Source of the DNA: Pseudomonas massiliensis
GTDB taxonomy: Bacteria; Pseudomonadota; Gammaproteobacteria; Pseudomonadales; Pseudomonadaceae
Reading direction: 5' to 3'
Length of the DNA stretch: 64,000 nucleotides
NCBI RefSeq assembly: GCF_000826105.1
Contig: NZ_CCYK01000007.1
Location: 1,426,001-1,490,000, forward strand
Shown: one piece after another, positions 8,378-16,970 of the stretch
Layout of the letters: the number at the start of each line of letters is the position of its first letter
Position numbering within the stretch: the first letter of the stretch is position 1
Notes under the pieces: model-generated
Database searches by the model: none
Told to the model about the DNA's origin: nothing
Seen by the model: the letters and a program-made list of their open reading frames with translations, nothing else
Position numbers and translations under genes: made by a program

Positions 8378-9436
8378 TCAGAGTTTGAGGCCCACGGCGG
8401 CCCAGCCCTGCTTGACCGCTTTCTGCTCTGCGCTCTTGGCCCCGTACAGGCGGCCGGCCACCTCGTAAGTGATGCGGGCAAAGCGCAGGAAGCCGCTGTT
8501 GGGCCGCAGCTTGGGGTCGCGCAGGCTGTCGTACCAGATCCGCCCCGGTGCTTCCCAGGCGAAGCCGCCGATGCGGGTGGCCACTTGGTAGAACGCATGG
8601 TTGGGAATGCCGGAGTTGATGTGCACCCCGCCATTGTCATCGAAGGTATGGACGAAGTCATCCATGTGTCCGGGTTGGGGGTCCTTGCCCAGTAGCTTGT
8701 CATCGAAGGCGGTGCCTGGCGCTTTCATCGAGCGCAAGGCGACCCCGTTGATCTTCTTGGTGAACAGGCCTTCTCCAATCAGCCAGTCGGCTTGCTCCAC
8801 CGGTTGCTGGCGAGCGTACTGCTTGATCAGCGTGCCGAAGACATCCGACATGGATTCGTTCAAGGCGCCGGACTGGTTGAAATACTGCAGACGCGCCTCG
8901 TCCTCGGTCACGCCGTGAGCCAGTTCGTGGCCAATAACGTCCAGGGCAATGGTAAAGCGGTTGAACAGTTGGCCGTCGCCATCACCGAAGACCATCTGCG
9001 CTGAGTTCCAGAAAGCGTTGTTATAGCCCTGGCCGAAGTGGACAGTGGCGTCCAGGGCCAGGCCGGCGTCATCGATGGAGTTGCGGTCGAACACTTCGTA
9101 GAAGAAATCGTAGGTAGCGCCCAGGCCGTCATAGGCTTCGTCAACGGCCGGGTCGCCACTGGCTTTCTGCCCTTCGCCGCGGATCAAGGTTCCGGGCAGG
9201 GTTTCACCGCCCTCGGCGGAGTAGATCGAGCGCCGCTTGCCAGTGAACGCCGAGGCCGCGCGAGCCTGTACCGGAGCAGGCTGGGCGGCCATGCGCAGAG
9301 ACCGGAAGGTGGTGTCCTTGGCCCGGGTACGCAGCGCCGCATCACGCTGCGCCTTGTTGCCGTGGCGGGCGATCTGGTCAAGCAGGTAGGGAGGGATCAG
9401 GCAGAACAACGGGTTGCGCGGGTGGTGCTGACACAT
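8378..9436 (-). CDS. Protealysin-like M4 family zinc metallopeptidase
   Basis: The 352-residue enzyme has no signal peptide. It begins with a short propeptide containing IPPYLLDQIA (residues about 14-23), the PPYL-type motif of protealysin-like precursors. The zinc site is HELAH at 170-174. The third ligand lies in GALNESMSD, and the catalytic His in GGVHINSGIPN. All M4 active-site motifs are intact. A longer frame opens at 9490, but the ATG at 9434-9436 places the propeptide as in the family and is preferred. It forms an operon with the emfourin-type inhibitor. Protealysin-like enzymes act on intracellular targets such as actin or OmpX in other bacteria. The target here is unknown. Confidence 0.9.
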   Translation of the reverse strand: MCQHHPRNPLFCLIPPYLLDQIARHGNKAQRDAALRTRAKDTTFRSLRMAAQPAPVQARAASAFTGKRRSIYSAEGGETLPGTLIRGEGQKASGDPAVDEAYDGLGATYDFFYEVFDRNSIDDAGLALDATVHFGQGYNNAFWNSAQMVFGDGDGQLFNRFTIALDVIGHELAHGVTEDEARLQYFNQSGALNESMSDVFGTLIKQYARQQPVEQADWLIGEGLFTKKINGVALRSMKAPGTAFDDKLLGKDPQPGHMDDFVHTFDDNGGVHINSGIPNHAFYQVATRIGGFAWEAPGRIWYDSLRDPKLRPNSGFLRFARITYEVAGRLYGAKSAEQKAVKQGWAAVGLKL

Positions 9437-9547
9437 GCGAGGGGTTCCGTCCAAGGGCTGGAACCCACAGTCTAGACCACTGCCAGGCATTAGCCCCGAT
9501 CGCGCGCCTGGGCTATTCTCGGGCGCTCCGCTGCCGAGACCCTAGTC

Positions 9548-10396
9548 ATGTCCGATCACGTCCGAGCCTTCAAGCAAGTCGATGTCTTTACCGCCCAGCC
9601 CCTGCTGGGCAATCCGCTGGCCGTGGTGCTCGATGCCGCCGACCTCACGGACGAGCAGATGCAAGCCTTCGCCCGTTGGACCAACCTGAGCGAAACCACC
9701 TTCCTGTTGCCCCCAAGCCAGCCGGGCGCAGATTATCGGGTGCGCATTTTCACCCCGGTGCGCGAACTGCCTTTCGCCGGCCATCCGACCTTGGGCAGCT
9801 GTCATGCCTGGCTGGAGGCCGGCGGGTCGGCAAAAGGCGCCGAGGTCATACAGGAGTGCGGGGTCGGGCTGGTGCGCATACGTCGCGAGCATGGTCGACT
9901 GGCGTTTGCCTGTCCGCCTTTGCTGCGCAGTGGAGCGCCGGCCGCTGACGTGTTCAAGCAAGCGTGCCTTGGGCTTGGCCTGTCCCAGGATGAGGTCCTG
10001 GCGGCAGAGTGGGTGGACAACGGTCCGGGCTGGCTGGCGCTGCGCCTGCGCGACCGGCAGGCCGTGCTGGATCTCACCCCTGACTATCCCGCCCTGGAGG
10101 GCATGGCCCTGGGCGTATTCGGGCCTTGGAATCCTGAGCTCGACGGTAACGAAGCGCAGTTCGAGGTGCGCGCGTTCGTGGCAGGTGAAGGCGTTCCGGA
10201 GGATCCGGTCACCGGAAGCCTCAATGCGGGTATTGCCCAGTGGCTGTATCGCGACGGGCAGGCGCCCGAGCGTTATGTGGCCAGCCAGGGCACGGCCATG
10301 GGGCGTGCCGGCAGGGTGTACGTGCAACGCGTTGGCGCGGATATCTGGCTCGGTGGCGACGTAGTAACCTGTATCGAGGGGCAGGTGCGTTTCTAG
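9548..10396 (+). CDS. PhzF family isomerase/epimerase
   Basis: A 282-residue protein with the two-lobed PhzF fold signatures: FKQVDVFTAQPLLGNPLAVV at the start, the catalytic Glu at about 49 in NLSETTFLL, the FAGHPTLGS turn near 80, and EDPVTGSLNAG near the end. PhzF isomerises dihydro-3-hydroxyanthranilate in phenazine synthesis. No other phenazine gene is present here, so this is one of the many PhzF-like proteins of unknown substrate. It stands alone, divergent from the protealysin operon and convergent with the small secreted protein that follows. Confidence 0.88.
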   Translation: MSDHVRAFKQVDVFTAQPLLGNPLAVVLDAADLTDEQMQAFARWTNLSETTFLLPPSQPGADYRVRIFTPVRELPFAGHPTLGSCHAWLEAGGSAKGAEVIQECGVGLVRIRREHGRLAFACPPLLRSGAPAADVFKQACLGLGLSQDEVLAAEWVDNGPGWLALRLRDRQAVLDLTPDYPALEGMALGVFGPWNPELDGNEAQFEVRAFVAGEGVPEDPVTGSLNAGIAQWLYRDGQAPERYVASQGTAMGRAGRVYVQRVGADIWLGGDVVTCIEGQVRF

Positions 10397-10412
10397 CAGG
10401 TTCGCTACGTCG

Positions 10413-10784
10413 TCAGTGCTGGACAGCTATGCGGGGAAACATCTTCGCATCGATGGTGATGTTCCTGCCCTCGGTGGCCTGGGCCTCGGCCTGGGCGACC
10501 TTGGCCTGGCTGCTGGACCTGATGGGCTTGTTCACCCGCCAGGCCTGCCCTGCTTCGAGCGGGGGGACCTGAACCGCCTCTTTGGCGATCACCTGGCTCT
10601 GCTCCACTACGCTGAAGATCAGCAGGGAGCTTTCCATCGGATGGTCACTGGTATTGCGGACCGTGGCGACGATATTCACCAGGTGCCCCGCTCGGACCAA
10701 GGCCACATTGCGCACTTCCAGATCTTCTGCCTGGGCCAAGGCGGCCGCAAGACATCCCAGCGAAAGCATCACTGACCTTTTCAT
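10413..10784 (-). CDS. Hypothetical small secreted protein
   Basis: A 123-residue protein with a signal peptide (MKRSVMLSLGCLAAALAQA, cleaved near 19). The rest looks like a single beta-sandwich domain with VNIVATVRNTSDHPMESSLL, similar to the conserved extracellular FxLYD-type domains. No enzymatic motif is seen. A longer frame opens at 10886, but the ATG at 10782-10784 gives the signal peptide and has GGGAGA upstream, so it is preferred. It is convergent with the PhzF gene, with 16 bp between the stops. Confidence 0.7.
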   Translation of the reverse strand: MKRSVMLSLGCLAAALAQAEDLEVRNVALVRAGHLVNIVATVRNTSDHPMESSLLIFSVVEQSQVIAKEAVQVPPLEAGQAWRVNKPIRSSSQAKVAQAEAQATEGRNITIDAKMFPRIAVQH

Positions 10785-11435
10785 ACCTCTGTCTCCCTGT
10801 GTAGAGGCACCTGCGGCGCGCAGAGGATGCGAGCGCGCCTTGTGATCCAATATAGCTTTGCGCCGGCAGACAGCGGTCCAGGGCATCGTTTTTTTACTGC
10901 CGTTGGTCCGATGAGCCTATGACTCTCGGGGCTGTTTCCAATCAGGAGACGTCTGGCTGGCATGGAGGCTACGGCTCCTCTGCCGGTCAGTGAAGCGAGT
11001 GCAGCGCAAGCGAGTAGCGAGCGAGCGAGTCTGGACATAAGTAGGGTAATGAAGGAAGGGGAGAAGAGGCTTGTTATACCCCGCATTGACAAAACGCAGC
11101 ATGGCCACCAACTGACAGTCATGTAAGCCCGAGCTTACATGGTGAAGAGGATCCTTCTTACGACAGAAACATAGCAGAAAGACAGTCCGTTTGTCGGGAT
11201 CCGCCTTGACGCCCAAGAGGCCGCGCGAGTCGGATCCAGTGTGAAAATTTCATTGAACGGTTGAATCGCTCTGGAGCGCTACTTTCAGCGCATATCTGGG
11301 ACGCCAGAATTCAGTCGTTAGGCTTTTGCAAGCCCTAATCTTTTGGCCGCCTGGATCCAGACAATCGGCTATAGCGTAAGTGATGGCTCACTGACATATT
11401 CGCGGCGTCTTCAACAACAATAGCTAGTAGCCATC
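10785..11435. promoter_or_regulatory. 651-bp non-coding region with a 22-bp palindrome
   Basis: No convincing gene is seen here; the frames in it have no family features. The region lies between two divergently read genes and should hold both promoters. A perfect inverted repeat, CATGTAAGC with GCTTACATG around CCGA, occupies 11120-11141. It has no T-run, so a protein-binding site is as likely as a transcript structure. GC content is lower than in the flanking genes. Confidence 0.5.
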
Positions 11436-12080
11436 ATGTCTTTCAAGTCGCTCCTGGTAGCCTGCGTGCTACTCAGCGGGTGCAACGGAATGCCCGCCGC
11501 CTATCTTCAGGATCCTGTCCATGATCAAGCCTTCGTGGTTCACTCCAGTGGACCATTGCCGCTGATGCTGATGGGAAGCGCGGTGCAATGGAACGAAGAC
11601 TATGCAGTGACCGTCAAGCACGTGCCTTATCTTTCGGGCTCGGTCCATCAAGGCAAGGGGGACGTACAGTTCTTCCGTCGCAAGGCCGAAAAGGCCCCGC
11701 AGTGGCGCCAGTTCGTGCCAGGTGAAGTGCTCACGGCGGTCGGCTTCAACTCCCTGTACGTCCCCATCAAGGGCCAAGGCAGGGCGCTTGCGGCCATGGT
11801 TCGCCTGGATGCCCGGGACAACGTCCTCTACGGTACCCACGACGGCCCTACGGCCAAGGGCATGTCCGGTGGCCCGGTCTTCGCGGCCGATGGCAACGCG
11901 GTGGGCATCAACGTGGCCTATCTCACCCGAGGCGACCTGCAGGCATTGAAGCGCAAGGACCTGGCCGATCAACCCCGTGTCAGCATCTTCATGCCCTACA
12001 GCGAGATCGCCCGGGAATGGAGGCGCTTCGAAGCCCAGCAGGCGCTGAGCGCAACGACGCGGTTGGCGAAAGCCGACTGA
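11436..12080 (+). CDS. Trypsin-like serine peptidase lipoprotein
   Basis: A 214-residue protein with a lipoprotein signal peptide (lipobox LLSGC, Cys 16). The body carries a chymotrypsin-like triad in order: His 62 in AVTVKH, a candidate Asp 76 in GDVQFF, and Ser 144 in KGMSGGPVF, the classic GxSGGPV motif. Asn at +2 would favour the outer membrane by the Lol rule. No clear Shine-Dalgarno precedes the ATG. It is convergent with the secretion operon, ending 27 bp from the remnant of the HlyD-type gene. Substrate is unknown; a link to adhesin processing is only a guess. Confidence 0.72.
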   Translation: MSFKSLLVACVLLSGCNGMPAAYLQDPVHDQAFVVHSSGPLPLMLMGSAVQWNEDYAVTVKHVPYLSGSVHQGKGDVQFFRRKAEKAPQWRQFVPGEVLTAVGFNSLYVPIKGQGRALAAMVRLDARDNVLYGTHDGPTAKGMSGGPVFAADGNAVGINVAYLTRGDLQALKRKDLADQPRVSIFMPYSEIAREWRRFEAQQALSATTRLAKAD

Positions 12081-12107
12081 CCAACCCCGGGTTCAAGGGC
12101 CTTTCCT

Positions 12108-12278
12108 TCAACGTTCACGCAAGGCTTCGCCGGCCTTGTTCAGAGGCTTCAACAAGTAGGCCAGCACCGTCTTCGAACCGGTACGGATATCCACGCTGGC
12201 GATCATTCCGGGGACTATGGGAAAGGCCTGGCCGGCCTTGTTGCGCAAGGCATCGTTGGCGGTGCGGATGAATACCCG
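12108..12278 (-). pseudogene. Severed C-terminal end of the HlyD-type adaptor
   Basis: After the stop at 12279-12281 the same frame stays open for 56 codons to a TGA at 12108-12110. It reads RVFIRTANDA and includes PGMIASVDIRTGSKTVLAYL, which is the conserved HlyD-family C-terminal signature, then LLKPLNKAGEALRER. With the upstream 343 residues this would make an adaptor of about 400 residues, the normal size. The segment is clearly part of the ancestral gene and is now beyond the stop. Confidence 0.9.
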
Positions 12279-13310
12279 TTAATAGAATACTTCCGGCTTG
12301 GCTTCGTCCTGCAAGGTATCGGGAGAGATGTTGATTACCGTGCCATCCAGGCTCCCGTACACGGCATAGTCATAGGCAGTGATCTTGACCTTCGCCGCCT
12401 GGCCCGGATGAATGAACGCGATGTCCCGAGGCGCGATGCGGGTTTCAATCAACAGGCGGTCGTCCATGGGCACGATCTGCATCAGTTGCCCATTCGGAGG
12501 GACCACACCACCCAGGGTGGTGACCTCGATGTCCTTCACCACCCCCCGCACGGGAGATCGCAACGTCAACCGCGACAATGAATCAGCACGCCCCCGAATC
12601 ACCTGTGCCAGGCTATCGGCCTCGGCGCTGGCCTTGGCCAGTTCCTCGCGCGCGCGCACGATGTACTCGGAGCGCGCCTCATTGGCCTTGAGCTCGAGCT
12701 CAGCACGTTGGCGGTTCAGCCGAATGACCTCCACCCGACTGGAAGCGCCGATCTTGGCCAGGTTCTCAGTGATCTCCAGCTCGCTGCGTACCAGGGCCAG
12801 CGACTGGTGGATGCCCTTGAGCGTGGCATCCAGGCCGCGCCTGCGGCTGTCGTACAGTTGGGTTTCGCTTCGTACCAGCTCGGGCGCAGCCTGTACCGCC
12901 GGCGGGAATACCAGCGGCTGGTCGCTGGCTTCGGCCTGCAGGCGGGCTACGCTGGCGACCGCGGCCCGGTAACGCGCTTCGCTCTCGCCCACGGTGGACT
13001 CGCTTTTCGTGGGATCCAGCTGCGCGAGCACGTCGTCGCGCTGCACCAGGTCGCCTTCGGCGACGTTGAGTTCAGCCAGGATGCCGCCTTCCAGGGACTG
13101 GATCACCTGCTCCCGGGAACCGGGGACCACCTTGCCCGTACCATTGGAGACTTCCACGATTTCGAAGCTCGCGGCCCAGGCCAGGAAGGCCGCGAGCATG
13201 GCTGCGGTGACCCATGTCACCCGTCCCGCCCGGATGACCGCCTGATCGTCTTCACCATCGAGATAGGAGAGCGGTTCACGTGCCGCCGGTGTGTCGTTCG
13301 ATATTCTCAT
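12279..13310 (-). CDS. Type I secretion periplasmic adaptor (HlyD family), truncated by a nonsense codon
   Basis: The 343-residue product has a single membrane segment near 30-48 (VTWVTAAMLAAFLAWAA), a biotinyl-lipoyl-like half-motif (VVPGSREQVIQSLEGGILAE), a long helical hairpin and a beta-barrel start. It bridges the ABC exporter and the outer-membrane channel. The ATG overlaps the exporter stop by 4 bp (ATGA), so translation is coupled. It ends at TAA after EVFY, where the family normally continues as a Tyr-Arg-Val strand. The missing 56 residues carry the HlyD signature. One base (TAA from TAC or TAT) would restore the full protein. Function of the truncated product is doubtful. A sequencing error cannot be excluded. 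Confidence 0.88.
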   Translation of the reverse strand: MRISNDTPAAREPLSYLDGEDDQAVIRAGRVTWVTAAMLAAFLAWAASFEIVEVSNGTGKVVPGSREQVIQSLEGGILAELNVAEGDLVQRDDVLAQLDPTKSESTVGESEARYRAAVASVARLQAEASDQPLVFPPAVQAAPELVRSETQLYDSRRRGLDATLKGIHQSLALVRSELEITENLAKIGASSRVEVIRLNRQRAELELKANEARSEYIVRAREELAKASAEADSLAQVIRGRADSLSRLTLRSPVRGVVKDIEVTTLGGVVPPNGQLMQIVPMDDRLLIETRIAPRDIAFIHPGQAAKVKITAYDYAVYGSLDGTVINISPDTLQDEAKPEVFY

Positions 13311-15469
13311 GGCTGGCCATCCGTGGGTTCGCCCAAAGGCTGGCGCAAGCGTGCCAGGGCACTGTCCCGCGCGTCGTCCATCACGATGCGCCCGTTGTCC
13401 ACCACTATCACGCGCTCTACCAGTTGCAGCACGCTGGCGCGGTGGGTCGCTACCACCAGGGTACGGCCCTGGCTCCAGTGGGTCAGGTTATCCAGCAGAC
13501 CTCGCTCGGTAACATCGTCCAGGGCGGCGGTCGGCTCGTCCAGCAGCAGCACCTGGGGCTGGCGCACCAGCAGGCGCGCCAGCAACAGGCTTTGCCGCTG
13601 GCCACCGGAAAGCCCGAGCCCGCCTTCCTGCATCAGGTGATCCAGCCCTTTGGGCAATTGGCGTACGAAGTCCAGGGCACCGGTCGCGGTCAGCGCGGCA
13701 ACCAGCTCCTGATCGCTGGCCAGCCCGGCGCCAAGGGTCAGGTTTTCCCGCAGCGTGCCATGGAACAGCCGGGCGTGCTGCGCCAGCAGGCCAACGTCCC
13801 GCCGTAGGTCCGCTGGGTCGATATGGGCCATGGCGATGCCGTCCAAGTTTACCTGGCCGGTGGCCAGGTCCATGCTGCCGGCCAAGGCCTGCAGCAGGGT
13901 AGACTTGCCGGCCCCGTTACGCCCGAGCACCGCGACGCGCTCTCCTGGCTGTATCCGCAGATGGGCAACGGTCAGTGCCGGCGCGCCCTCCGGGCTGTAC
14001 CTGAAGCTGGCCTGCTCCAGCTGGTAGTCACCACGTATCGCCGGCAGGTGCACCCGGCTGCTGCCCTCTGGATGATCCACCGGCAGCCGCATCAACCGGT
14101 CCAAGCCTTGTAACGCCACCTTGGCCTGCTGCCAGCGGGTCAGCACGTGAGTGAGCTGTGCCATGGGCGCCATCATCCGTGAAGCGAGCATGGACAGCGC
14201 TACCAGGCTACCGGTAGTAAGATCCCCCGCAATCACCATGGGCGCGCCTATCACGATCACCACGGCGAACACCGCGTTCTGTACGTTCTGGGTCCAGGTG
14301 ACCAGACTATTGGTAAGCGTGCGCAATTCAAGGCCGCTCTGGGCCGAAGCAGCGTTATAGCGGTTCCATTGCTGCGCGAAGCGCTGTTCGGCCTGAAGCG
14401 CCTTGAGGTCGTCAAGCCCCTGGATGCTTTCCACCAGCATGGCGTTGCGCAGCGCCGCTTCGCGCAGGTTGGCGCTGGCCAGGCGGGCCAGGCGGCGCTG
14501 GCACAACAACCCCGGGATCAGCATCAGCAGCAGGGCCACCAGCGGGATCGCGACCAAAGGGCCGCCTATCAGGAAGAACACCAACGCGAAAAGCAGGAAG
14601 AAGGGCACGTCTGCCAGAGCGGTAGCCGTACTGGAGGTAATCAGGTCGCGAATCGGTTCAAGCTCTCGCAACTGAGCGATGAATGAACCCGTAGAGCGCG
14701 GCCGTACCGAGTTGCGCAGGCGCAGCGCGTGGTTATAGACCAGATCCGAAACGCGCAGGTCCGCGCGTTTTCCCAACAGGTCGGTCAGGCGCAAGCGGAT
14801 CAACCGCATCAGGAAATCGAACGCTACCGCTAGCATGACGCCGCCGAACAATACATAGAGGGTAGGCAATGACTCGGCCGGTATCACACGGTCGTAGACC
14901 TGCATGGAAAAGAGCACTCCGGCCATGCCAAGCAGATTCGCCACCAGGGACGCGACCATGACATGACCATAGGGGCGCAGGTCCCGGAGCACGATGCGGC
15001 GGAACCAGTGCTCGTCATAGGGCGGTACGTAATCATCGGTGCGCGCGTCAGCCAGCGGGCGGATGGGGCGCAGTACTAGAATCCGCCGCACTTGGCCGCT
15101 GAGCTCGGCCAGGGCAATGCGACTTTGCAGCCCTTGGTCGCCGCTGAACACCATGCCCAGTTCGCCGTCCGCGCCAAGGCCTTCGGCCACGCCAACCTGG
15201 CCATCGATCAGCTCTACCACCAGCGGCATTCGCCAGCGGCTCAGTACTCGTGCGTCAGCCCCGCTGAATTTGGCGGTAAGCCCAGCCTGACGGGCCATCT
15301 GGCGCACCATCTGTTCCAGCGGCTCGTCCTGGTGCTGCGAGGCGAGGCGAACACTTTCCGGGGAAACGTCCAGGCGATAGTGCCGAGCCACCATCAGGAT
15401 GGCGTCCATCCATGGCTGAAAGTCCGCTGGCGGCGCAGTGGTCACAGGTACTTGACTGGCCTCGATCAT
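13307..15469 (-). CDS. Type I secretion ABC exporter (permease-ATPase, LapB-like)
   Basis: The 720-residue protein has an N-terminal C39-like domain (about 1-130) without the catalytic Cys, the hallmark of exporters that dock large adhesins rather than cleave a leader. A six-helix membrane domain (about 170-450) follows, then an ATPase with Walker A GRNGAGKST at 516-524, signature LSGGQ and Walker B VLLLDEPTAAL. It would power export of the giant adhesin encoded upstream. It overlaps the TolC-like gene and the adaptor gene by 4 bp each (ATGA), so the three are tightly coupled. Order and type match the LapF secretion genes of P. putida as I recall them. Confidence 0.93.
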   Translation of the reverse strand: MIEASQVPVTTAPPADFQPWMDAILMVARHYRLDVSPESVRLASQHQDEPLEQMVRQMARQAGLTAKFSGADARVLSRWRMPLVVELIDGQVGVAEGLGADGELGMVFSGDQGLQSRIALAELSGQVRRILVLRPIRPLADARTDDYVPPYDEHWFRRIVLRDLRPYGHVMVASLVANLLGMAGVLFSMQVYDRVIPAESLPTLYVLFGGVMLAVAFDFLMRLIRLRLTDLLGKRADLRVSDLVYNHALRLRNSVRPRSTGSFIAQLRELEPIRDLITSSTATALADVPFFLLFALVFFLIGGPLVAIPLVALLLMLIPGLLCQRRLARLASANLREAALRNAMLVESIQGLDDLKALQAEQRFAQQWNRYNAASAQSGLELRTLTNSLVTWTQNVQNAVFAVVIVIGAPMVIAGDLTTGSLVALSMLASRMMAPMAQLTHVLTRWQQAKVALQGLDRLMRLPVDHPEGSSRVHLPAIRGDYQLEQASFRYSPEGAPALTVAHLRIQPGERVAVLGRNGAGKSTLLQALAGSMDLATGQVNLDGIAMAHIDPADLRRDVGLLAQHARLFHGTLRENLTLGAGLASDQELVAALTATGALDFVRQLPKGLDHLMQEGGLGLSGGQRQSLLLARLLVRQPQVLLLDEPTAALDDVTERGLLDNLTHWSQGRTLVVATHRASVLQLVERVIVVDNGRIVMDDARDSALARLRQPLGEPTDGQP

Positions 15470-16905
15470 GGCAATACCTCGACGCCTTGAAGGTTGTGCC
15501 CTTCAAGGGCGAATACGCGGCGCATGCCACCGCTGTTGTACAGGCAGTCGATTTGCAGGCGCTGCATATCCGTTTGCGTATTGGTCAGGTCGAAGCGGGC
15601 TTGGTGGATTTCCTGCTCGGCGTTGAGCAGATCGAGCAGCGGCCGGGTGCCCAGTTCCAGGTATTGTCGGCCGTACAGCTCGCGGGCCTCGGTGATATTG
15701 CCCTGGCGCCGACGCAGGGCTTCGAGGCGATTGCTCAGGCTCAGGGTCTGCACCTGGGCCTCGGCCAATCCTTGCCTGGCCTGGAGGCGCGCGGCGTCTT
15801 CGGCGGCGTCCGCCGCGCTCAGGGCGTATCCGGCGGCGCGGGTGCGGGCGCTGGTGGCGCCACCCTGATACAGCGGTACCTCCACGTTGATATAGATCCC
15901 GGCCTGGGTGCGGTCCAGGTAGGGGTTGTCGTCGTTGTAGTTGTTGTCCAGGTAATGGTTGATCGAGGGCTCCAGCGACACCGTGGGGTACGCCTGAGCC
16001 CTTGCCTGGGCAAGCTCGGCCTGGGCCTGGTCACGCTGGGCGAAGGCGGCCAGCACGGCGGGCAAGGCGTCGGTGCCGTTGACCGGGGGCGCTGCCTCGC
16101 AGGCCTGGCCAAGTCCCGGTGGCGGGACGTCGCTGCCATCAGGGATGCTGGCCCGGCCCAACAGGTTAGCCAAAGTCGCCTGCCAGCGGGCATAGGCGGC
16201 GCGGTACTCTTGCAGCGTAGCGCGTCCGCCATCCACTCGCGATTCTGCCTGCACCACGTCGGATCGGGTGCTGGCGCCCATGTCGCTGCGCTGGCGCGCC
16301 AGTTCCACGATCTTTTCCAGCCCCTGCAGTTGTGCTTCGGCCGTGGCCATCAGTTGGCGGTAGCGCTGGCTTTCGATGTAGGCATAGGCGGTGTCGCGGG
16401 CTACCTGGTCGATGGTCAGCAGCAGTTGCGCCTGGGCCTGGGCTGCCTTGGCCCGAGCGGCATTCACCGCGCTATCCACCTTGCCGAAGTCGTACAGCAT
16501 CTGTTTGAGCGACAGGCTAAGGGACTGGCTGCCCCGTTCGCCGTTATAGCCGCTGTCCAACCCACCCTTGATCCCAGCGGACAGCTGCGGGTAGTAACCC
16601 GCCTCGGCGGTGTTGATGCCTTCGCCCTGCTGGTACAGCACGCTTACCGCCTGGGCGATGCTGGGGTGCCATTCCACCGCCAGCCGCACGGCTTCATTGA
16701 TGTCGAAGCGGTCGCTGGCGATAGCGCCGCGCAGGGCCAGGGCGGGCCGCCGCTGCGCATCGTGTTCGCCGCTGGGGTGAGGGCTTACCCGCAACAGTTG
16801 TGGGTCTATGTGATCCGGCGCGCCATGCGCCGGGGAGTGTATCGCAAGCACGGCGAGGGCGAGCAACGCCCGTGCGCGCGTGACAGTGTTCAGGCCTGTT
16901 ATCAC
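15466..16905 (-). CDS. Outer-membrane TolC family channel of the type I secretion system
   Basis: A 479-residue protein with a signal peptide (LLALAVLAIHSPAHGA, cleaved near 29) and two copies of the outer-membrane efflux repeat. The first runs from about 60 (FDINEAVRLAVEWHPSIAQA) and the second from about 260. Both have long alpha-helical tunnel segments and short barrel strands, as in the TolC/LapE group. It provides the outer-membrane exit for the adhesin. The start is GTG with AAGGGA a few bases upstream. It begins 65 bp after the adhesin stop and overlaps the exporter gene by 4 bp. Confidence 0.92.
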   Translation of the reverse strand: MITGLNTVTRARALLALAVLAIHSPAHGAPDHIDPQLLRVSPHPSGEHDAQRRPALALRGAIASDRFDINEAVRLAVEWHPSIAQAVSVLYQQGEGINTAEAGYYPQLSAGIKGGLDSGYNGERGSQSLSLSLKQMLYDFGKVDSAVNAARAKAAQAQAQLLLTIDQVARDTAYAYIESQRYRQLMATAEAQLQGLEKIVELARQRSDMGASTRSDVVQAESRVDGGRATLQEYRAAYARWQATLANLLGRASIPDGSDVPPPGLGQACEAAPPVNGTDALPAVLAAFAQRDQAQAELAQARAQAYPTVSLEPSINHYLDNNYNDDNPYLDRTQAGIYINVEVPLYQGGATSARTRAAGYALSAADAAEDAARLQARQGLAEAQVQTLSLSNRLEALRRRQGNITEARELYGRQYLELGTRPLLDLLNAEQEIHQARFDLTNTQTDMQRLQIDCLYNSGGMRRVFALEGHNLQGVEVLP

Positions 16906-16925
16906 CGCTGTCCCTTACTGTGATG

Positions 16926-16956
16926 GCCGCCCTGCCGATTGCCGGGCTGGGGCGGC
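16926..16956. other. Inverted repeat between the adhesin and channel genes
   Basis: GCCGCCC (16926-16932) and GGGCGGC (16950-16956) can form a 7-bp stem with a 17-nt loop in the short gap between the adhesin stop and the channel start. No T-run follows on the leftward strand. It could reduce transcription or protect the adhesin mRNA end, giving more adhesin than exporter, as often needed in such operons. This role is inferred from position only. Confidence 0.35.
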
Positions 16957-16970
16957 GCAGTCCATTTGTT

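Noticed and set aside
9548..10396. Phenazine biosynthesis cluster
   Set aside because: Only a PhzF-like gene is present; no phzA-E or phzG neighbours.
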